Assembly: GCA_963931925.1 (NCBI GenBank)
Contig: OZ007574.1
Span: 32,561,961-32,625,960, forward strand
DNA from: Onchidella celtica
Taxonomy: Eukaryota > Mollusca > Gastropoda > Systellommatophora > Onchidiidae
Reading direction: 5' to 3'
DNA: 64,000 nt
Both the position numbers and the translations under genes were made by a program. The number at the start of each line of letters is the position of its first letter. The first letter of the stretch is position 1. Below are positions 56,650-64,000 of the stretch, piece after piece. Below the pieces are notes generated by a model that searched no databases, was not told the DNA's origin, and saw only the letters and a program-made list of their open reading frames with translations.

Positions 56650-58232
56650 GCGACCCCACAGTTTTTTTTTTGGTGGAATATAATAATATAATATTTCGTC
56701 GAGGCCTATATATAATAGTAGACACCGCCCTTGCAGCCATTGTCAACTGTCAAGACAACCATTGAAAAAGAAAAGGCCAGTCGGGTATGTGTGTCAAGCC
56801 CAGAGTTTATTACATAATTAAGACATGCTGAGAACCACGTGTAAGTGAGGTCTTTGTTCCTCCAGAGCCTTTTTTTTTTTTTTAATGAATGTGCAGGGTT
56901 GGGCCATTTTTGCTTATTTCCCTTGGAAGTCTGATATAAACAGGGATTTGCTCTGGTCCCACAATCCGTCATGTCAGGTTTCGACTGTAACTGATTCTGC
57001 ACTCCAATGGTCCATGTGCACTGCATTGAGTACATGCAGTTAACACTTGCTATGTCCAGTCTTTATCTCGGGATACTTACGCCGCATCTTACACTAATTT
57101 GAATGACTATCTGCCATAATTCATGCAAAATTTGACCTACCCAGTTTTGGAAAAATGCTCTTCAAATGCCAACTGTCCCATTAATGAGTTGTTGTTCTAT
57201 GTGTGTGTGTGTGTGTTTGTGTATGTCCATTTGGTTGCCCGTACAATGCTTGTGTTCTCAACGTGATTATTCATCTCGCACTACCTTTTTTGTTGCATCC
57301 CAGATAGTGTTGGAAATCTTGTGTAAAATAAGTTTGTCTTGACAGTGGTACGTCAGAATAGCTTATGTTGTTGATCAGCCGTTTGAAATTGTCACTCCAG
57401 CTGTAGTGTTGTGCTATAAAACAAGGACTGAATTTGTACCATAATGAAATGCTCCCGCAATTTTGTTTTCTACATCAGGTACCCATGGAGTGCCATTGAT
57501 AAATCTGCTTCCGTCCTCTCCCTCTCTCCCCTCACTCTTTCTCTCCCCTGCTCTGAATGCCATTTAAAGACCCTGTTTTATCTCAGCAAATGCAGAGGTT
57601 TCTGTTAGGTTTCTTTTGGGGGGAGGGGGGGGGGGAAATTGAAAGGGATACAACAAAAAGATGAAATAAATAAATACATAAATAAATAAATGAATAAATA
57701 AATAAAAATCAATCTCTAAAAACATCTTTTATTAATTAAAAACATTCTGCATAGTTACCACTGAGTGTAGTGTATAGTTTCTACGGTACATTTTTATGAA
57801 AACAAAACAAAAAAACAATTCTTTTGACATTGTTTTAATTAGTACTCCCTTTGAGCATATGTATATTGGCAGGGGATAATCATGACAACTATCATTTCCC
57901 ACGGCAGATCAGGCAGAAAAACAAAATTCATAAATAAAATAACATATATGCAGAGGAATCATACAAACAGTTACATGCGTTTCCAGATTATGAAGGTTTT
58001 CCAGTAATACATGAGATTTCTACAAATAGATTTCTACATTCAATTTTTGTGAATACATCTACTGACTTTCCTGAAAAATTTACGTTCGTTGTCACAAGTG
58101 GCACCGCATTCTTCCATTCTTTCTATCTCTGATGCATAGCATAAATTTTTATTCACCTACTACAGTCTCCACTCATTTCTTTACTCATTATACCAAAGAC
58201 ACTACTATCTAATTCTATATTCTTTGATTATA
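56650..58232. other. Intergenic, no gene recognised
   Basis: Contains ACTGTGGGGTCGCAGCAGGG (inverted at about 56,645-56,665), also seen near 18,925. There is a G tract at 57,615-57,636 and (AAAT)n at 57,663-57,705. The 109-codon minus frame at 56,706-57,035 crosses a poly-A run and is not convincing. Confidence 0.5.
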
Positions 58233-58638
58233 CCAAAGATACTAGATACACTAAGATGAGACATTCCCTTCTTCGCGCCTCTAAAAAAAATCGGGCACAC
58301 AGTTTGCGCGCTGATCCGGGTCGGGGCACATGGTGCATTGCAAAAAAAAAGAATGCTTGATATTATGATAAATTAATGATGCGGGTTCATTACAGGGCTG
58401 CTGTGACTAAAAAAAAACACCCAGACTTCACCTACAGTGACTGAAATTATAATTGCAAAATAAGTGACTTCGATCGAGGCTTACAGCAATAGATGAACAG
58501 GGAACAAAAATTCAATATTTTCCCGATATTGGTTTTGTAATGTAGGCATGGCTCACGACTTCCGCGCATTCTCTGCTAATCAGTGGTGCAAAAAACTGCT
58601 CACTAGCCGCCTCATCTTATTGTTTCTAGTATCTTTGG
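58233..58638. mobile_element. 406-bp TIR element, non-autonomous
   Basis: Ends CCAAAGATACTAGATACACT at left and, inverted, CCAAAGATACTAGAAACAAT at right, both continuing AAGATGAG: about 28 bp of terminal inverted repeat. No ORF; target duplication not visible. Confidence 0.78.
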
Positions 58639-58644
58639 GCGCAC

Positions 58645-58733
58645 CGCTAAGTGGTCACATGAACTGCGCATAAGATGCTGCCTAGCGGAGTGCCCTCTCT
58701 TATCTATTGTATAGTTCTGTAGATAACGCTGAC
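58645..58733. repeat. Dispersed repeat shared with 3,625-3,725
   Basis: Both contain GCTAAGTGG-CAC-TGAA-TGC and CTCTTATCTATTGTATAGTTCT-like phrases, itself partly palindromic. Confidence 0.6.
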
Positions 58734-58739
58734 TTACAA

Positions 58740-60410
58740 GTTGTCATCTATTTCATGTACTGGCTTTCAACGAGTTTCCCATTTTACAAAACATTTCAAT
58801 TTTGAAGCGAGTGCGATTTCTTATGGACATACAAGCATGTGGCAAAAATCTTTCTGCTCATACATGTAATTTTAAAACTATTACTGACAGAGAACGATAG
58901 ATAATCTCACTTTGTGAGAATATAGATCCCACCACAAGCATGACAAGAGAGCCATAACTTAAGTCCATATGGATAACCAAATGTTTACTCTTTAACACCC
59001 CGACTCAGAGACTTAGGACGCCTTATCTAAAACTTACAAAGCCGGCAAATCTATTTTAAACCAGTCAAACAAAATGCAAAAACTCCTTCACTGAAAAGTT
59101 AGAAATTGTAGTTATAAAAAAAAAAAAATCTGGTTTATGTTATGCGTTGTAAATATGGTGCACTCGGCGCAAAATGATGAACATGTTATGAATGCGTAGG
59201 TCATTTTCCCTTTAAAATTTTACCTGGCCTGTTTTAGTGAAATGCATGACTTTCACTACAACATCCACAAGGCTGTACTGTGACATTGGGTTTCACAAGT
59301 TATGACAAAACTGAGGTAAACATTTAATGAGAATCAAGAGGGATAATGATGAAGACCTTTTACATCACTCAACTTCTTTTTGTGACAATAAATACATGTA
59401 TACGCTTATCTGTTGATAAAAGCTTTTTTCAGAATGCACAACGAGTTATTTGGAAGGTTTTTACATAAAAAAAGAGTTATAATTCCATCCTTTCACTGCA
59501 AACACATTGTCATTTCCAAAGCACGTATTTATTTCTTGACAAGTGAAATGCTTCATTTGTCATTAATTTTGGATGACAAAATCAATTTGAATTACAATCT
59601 TCATTATGAATGTTGTGTTGACATAGCTATTACAACCACTACCTAATGAAATTTTTAATTACTTTTTTACGCATCAGAAAACATGCATCACAAGTATGAC
59701 AAATACACTTAACTGACATGCTTGCATAAGACAAAATGGCACATCTGATTGAGAATTTCCAGGACTTAATTAAACATTTTAATACAAATAATAATAACTA
59801 CCATTTTCTCCCCATATTCTGCATAAAAGACAGAAAGGTCAACTGACTTGCTCCAGTACAGGGTAAGAATACATCCACAATATTATTTTGTCTACAGGTA
59901 ATATCAAATTTTTCAGAGTGTGGGAATTTTTTTCTCGCCTTCTGTAATTAATTTTGCCTCAAGATCATAATTTACTCATAATGACAGAGATACCATTCCA
60001 GCCTTAAAAATTTGCTGAACTTTTTGTGTTGGGTTGGACCACAAGACTTCTTTTCTAATTTTCTGGACAAAATGTTACTGTTCAGTGGCATCAATGAATT
60101 TTCCGGGGCATGTCTGGGGACCGCATGATTTTATCAGCTTTGTTTATGCATGAAAATACAGTGCAGTATACAAAAAAAATTATTCGATTTTTATCAATCC
60201 TGAAGGACAAAATTTTTCAAATATGAAGATGAATTAATTTCAGATGATTTTAGGCTTTATAAGACTGATTTCCAAGAAATCCTAGCATTCTAGCAGCAAT
60301 ACATTAGTGGGTGGCCAAATCAAATACACTAAGCATCATGTGATGGCGTCAAATTACTGAAGTGTAAATTTCACAAACCAGGACACTGATAGAAAACAAA
60401 GTCAAGACCT
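58740..60410. other. Intergenic, nothing recognised
   Basis: AT-rich; short frames only, no repeats that I can assign. Confidence 0.5.
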
Positions 60411-60414
60411 TTTC

Positions 60415-60865
60415 AAATCCAGTGTTGTTATGGACCTATTGTACAGATTTAAAAGTTGGTGCTGTACAAAAGCCTTGGAAAATACACTGAATGCCTTTGA
60501 AAACAAGTGTCTTAGAGGGATTCTAGGCATTAGATGGGACGAGTTTAAAACCAGCCAAGAAATAAGAGAAATTGCTCAATAGCCATACATATCATTATCA
60601 AACATCATCAGAAAGAAAAGATGGAAATATTATGGCCATGTATTGATAAAGGACAATAAAAGACTACCAATGGAAGTGCTATTTTGGAGGGCCGAGGCGA
60701 CAGAGAAGAAGAGGAACACCCAAAAACAATCCTCAAAAGAACAGTACAGTCTGAAGGAAAAGTGGTAAACATATGCCTATAGAAAAAGATGGAGATCATG
60801 GTCCCTGCCCTTTGTGCCATGTTTTGACACTGGAGGTTAAGAAGAAAGAAGAAGAAAGTTCATAC
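60415..60865 (+). mobile_element. LINE 3'-end remnant with (GAA)n tail
   Basis: The plus strand reads VMDLLYRFKSW, LNAFENKCLRGILGIRWDEF, SQEIREIAQ then a stop, IIRKKRWKYYGHVLIKDNKR and a frameshifted RP-rich tail. It ends GGTTAAGAAGAAAGAAGAAG. This is the C-terminal segment of an RTE/CR1-like ORF, decayed. Confidence 0.72.
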
Positions 60866-60869
60866 AGTC

Positions 60870-63800
60870 TCCTTTTTCTAGGTCAGTGTCCTTAAACTTA
60901 GAATACTGTTTCATCCATGGCATTATAAACATATCCTGGGCTGGACAATAAAATGGAGAACCAGATTCAGAGTAAAGACAAATAAACTAAAACACCACAG
61001 GTTCTCAACTTTTTCCTCTTCATGGCTCACTACAGCCTGTTGCAACAAAACTATTGTTATTAATCACCACAATTATTCTGGGATATATATATGTTCAAAA
61101 TAAATTCTTAACACCTGTTCACTCATTCAGTGTCATGCCTGAGATATGAAGGTCCTTATTTAAAAGTGATCACAGCCTGAAGCTTTTCAATGAAGAGAAC
61201 ATCGTGATAATAATCTAATGGGTCTGTTCATTCTGAGTCTGAGCTGACTTGTTGCATAGGCATGGGAAACGTTATTCTCTCTAGTGTATCATCACCACTG
61301 GCAGCCAACAGCTCCCCACCATGACATACAGAGCCATCTTAACACATGGGCATACTGGGCAGTTGCCCAAGGGCCCCAAGGGTTCAGGGAGCCCCATGCA
61401 TACAAATTTACATTGGTTTTTGAAATGAAGTGGACCGTAGCCTATTGCTTTGCCCAGAGACCCACAATGATGTTAAGACAGCCCTGATGACATAGCCAAC
61501 ACATGCTCCCCGACCATTAGCTCCACATGAAGGGAACTGACAACATGGAAATATGCCAAGGTAACACAGCTGGTGGATTCCAGTCCATTTGTTTGGAAAA
61601 CCCATCTCCTTCATTTTCGCTGCTAGTACTAGGATCTCTTTTTAATGAAAAAGACATTCTGGAAAACTTCAATACATCCACTACACTTCTTCATTTAGCT
61701 ACGAACTTAACCATCCAAGCAAATTATAAATGCATAATATTGTCCAAAGGAGAAAATGTTATCAGATATATAGAAAGAGTTTGCAACTACAATGCTTTAT
61801 GTCCAAAATAGACAAACTGAGAAAATGGAGTTTGAAATTTCAACTACAATGAAAATTCACATAATTGCGACAACTTCAACATGGTCACATGAACAATTTT
61901 ATTGGATTATGAAACAAAGTCACACACCTTGTGCCTCGGATATCTACAGGCATTTTACAGCAATGAATAAAATTGGATATAACACATTCCGGTTGATAAC
62001 CCTCAATACATATGATACAAAAACAATGTACTGAAGTATTTCGGTATTTGGACAGACTGCAAACTAACCAAATGTCAGCAACAAGAAATTTGTGCAATCA
62101 GATGCCACACAAGATCACAGAGAAGGAACACAAACATTTTTAAGGTAAGCTGCCACCAATTCATGATCAATGTTGAATGTTGCCAACAAAGTCACCAATT
62201 GATTGGTAATGTATGGAAGAACCAGATTGGTGCTAATACGACATTTCAACCATTTAGAACAGTTGCTCTTCAAAAACTAAAGAAGTAGGCTACAGAACGA
62301 AAATCCAAGCTCACCTCTAAATGAAGTTTCCTTATGCACCCCATACAGAAAATCTAAATATGATTTAGATGTGTTCTTCATGGTCACCATGAATGAAAAA
62401 TAAAAATGTTATTTGTATTTGTGCGCATTCCAAGTGAAATACTGATTTTTCAGATCGTTTGTTACATGCAGCATTTCCATGTTTCATTCTCCTAAGAATT
62501 TCAAGTCTTCTTTTCTCCACGTTTGCATGCCAAATTTGTCCCTTTTTGTTGTGTGAACAAATCAAATATTCAGTTGCTCACACTATTTACTTTGACTTGC
62601 TTACAAAAATTAAAACAACACAATTCGCACAAAAATATGCTAGGTTTGAACTGAAAGTATCGATTATTTGTGATTGAAATCCGTATTAGTTAGAACTTGC
62701 ACGCAAAAAACCAGATGTGACCCTGGGGGTGCCTGATGGAATGACAAGCCATGGCTTCGGTTCCTGCACCTAAAACAGCTGTAAACAATTAATATACACA
62801 TTATAATTCTATAGGCCATTTGCAAATACAAAATAAACAAAATGTATAAGAAAAATCTCACTCTTGTTGTCGCTGTTTTTTTTGTTTTTTTTGGCTGTTT
62901 TTTTTTTTCTACATATGTACACTTTCATTCCTCCCTATAGATCTGCTGCAAGAAAAGCCACTAAAAATAAACTGGTTTTGTATCCTTGTTGGCATGTTGT
63001 TTTACTGTGTGTAATTTATGTTCTACGGTATACCGCGTCTTGGCTGTACCTGTTGTGGTTACGTCAGCAATCAATAAATTTACTGGTCATAATGCGAGCA
63101 CCATCACGCATACGTGTGTTGTTGGCTGCTGTCATTGGTAATTGGGGCAGAATCACGCTGCGTGCGGGGGTCCCACCCGTATCACTGCCACCCCTCACAA
63201 CATTTTTCTCACTTGACCGGACAGACACATGAGAGGAAGGCTCTGCAGCCTATCCACAGCATCATTTTTGGCACCTCTGCCCTCCCTCTCGATTGCTGCT
63301 AAGAGTAAAGAGTTGTTGAACAGTCCGGTGTCAGCTTATTTGCGGAAAGTGGTTTTTACGGCCACGGGGCTTGAACTCAGAAGTTAAATTGAGGATGAGC
63401 ACGCACGATTTACCAGAATTGGGGCCGTTCGAACTCGAATTAGCAGTAGATGTTTAATAGAGATAAAGAAGGGGAAAAAAAACTCATTTCAAAATCAAGT
63501 CGATTTAACAGAAATTCGAATCACCAAAGTTCGGTTTACATAGACTTCACTGTATTTACTACGCATCAATTTGAAATCTCAACTTTGGCATATCCACCAC
63601 TGAAATGTTGAAACAATTCAACCTGACACACTGTAGTGTAACCAGCAGTGCTCTCTGATGTTAAATAGAAAAAGGTGTTGATTGTTGACGGTAGTACCAA
63701 TATGATTACAGAATTTCTAGAAATTCATCTCAAAGTACAATTTCGTGCATGGCTATGCCTTTTTAAAAATACAAAAATGATAATAAGTCGTCACTGTAAA

Positions 63801-64000
63801 CAACCCTGCAAAACTTTGTACTGAAAACTTTCTGGCAATTTACTGACATCTTTCAATTGAATGTCAAGAAAGATATACAATATGCCATGAAACATGTCCA
63901 GCACAGCTACTTCATTCATAAGAAGCTAAAATGTTGAACAGAGAATGAAGTTGATATTTCAACATGTTCTGAGACACCTATAACACCCAGTCTCTACACT
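60870..64000. other. Intergenic, mostly unassigned
   Basis: 61,330-61,480 is a GC-richer repeat-like block (GGGCAGTTGCCCAAGGGCCC). 61,700-61,980 resembles 3,040-3,300. 63,360-63,550 resembles transposon-end DNA without a clear partner. No exon can be supported. Confidence 0.45.

Noticed and set aside
56706..57035. 109-codon minus frame
   Set aside because: Runs through a poly-A/T tract and has no recognisable motif.

Overview
The window is animal nuclear DNA: AT-rich, intron-rich, full of microsatellites, minisatellites, fold-back elements and 3'-truncated LINEs, with sparse short coding exons joined by GT-AG introns. The gene content points to a lophotrochozoan, most likely a gastropod mollusc. 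It encodes a secreted acetylcholine-binding-protein-like receptor domain with the 12-residue Cys-loop typical of snail AChBPs, an iodothyronine deiodinase with an in-frame selenocysteine TGA, and a stretch of degenerate CCCTAA telomere-type repeat. The species cannot be named from the sequence alone.

Four coding loci are supported, all on the minus strand. (1) At 3,737-15,662 there is a ten-exon gene for a predicted 558-residue secreted protein: signal peptide, two LamG-like (concanavalin A-like) domains and a C-terminal PAN/apple domain. All ten exons join in one frame. (2) At 588-642 lies the signal-peptide exon of a paralogue whose remainder is left of the window; about 2.7 kb around and upstream of it are homologous to 14.7-18.9 kb, so the two genes are a tandem duplication. 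(3) At 39,497-42,010 there is a two-exon AChBP-like gene (238 aa) that has lost the loop-C vicinal cysteines. (4) At 45,570-48,949 (possibly to 51,030) there is a deiodinase of at least three exons with the Sec codon at 48,717-48,719.

Most of the remainder is mobile or repetitive. An RTE-like LINE lies in intron 2 of the LamG-PAN gene with a perfect 14-bp target-site duplication. Four more LINE 3' ends occur at 16.4, 21.8, 22.8 and 60.4 kb. Two solo LTRs of one family (20.2 and 55.1 kb) have perfect 5-bp duplications; the second interrupts a coding-like sequence. A decayed Tc1/IS630-type transposon with unusually long D-E spacing sits inside one arm of an older long-inverted-repeat element (24.8-28.3 kb). 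A 3.2-kb satellite at 33.1-36.3 kb is open in all three plus frames over long stretches and is followed by telomere-like repeats. At least eight fold-back/MITE-like palindromes and several minisatellites fill introns and intergenic DNA.

The right end (57-64 kb) is AT-rich and, apart from one TIR element and one LINE remnant, holds nothing I can assign. No tRNA, rRNA, CRISPR array or prokaryote-type operon was seen. Repeat boundaries are judged by eye and approximate unless a target-site duplication fixes them.
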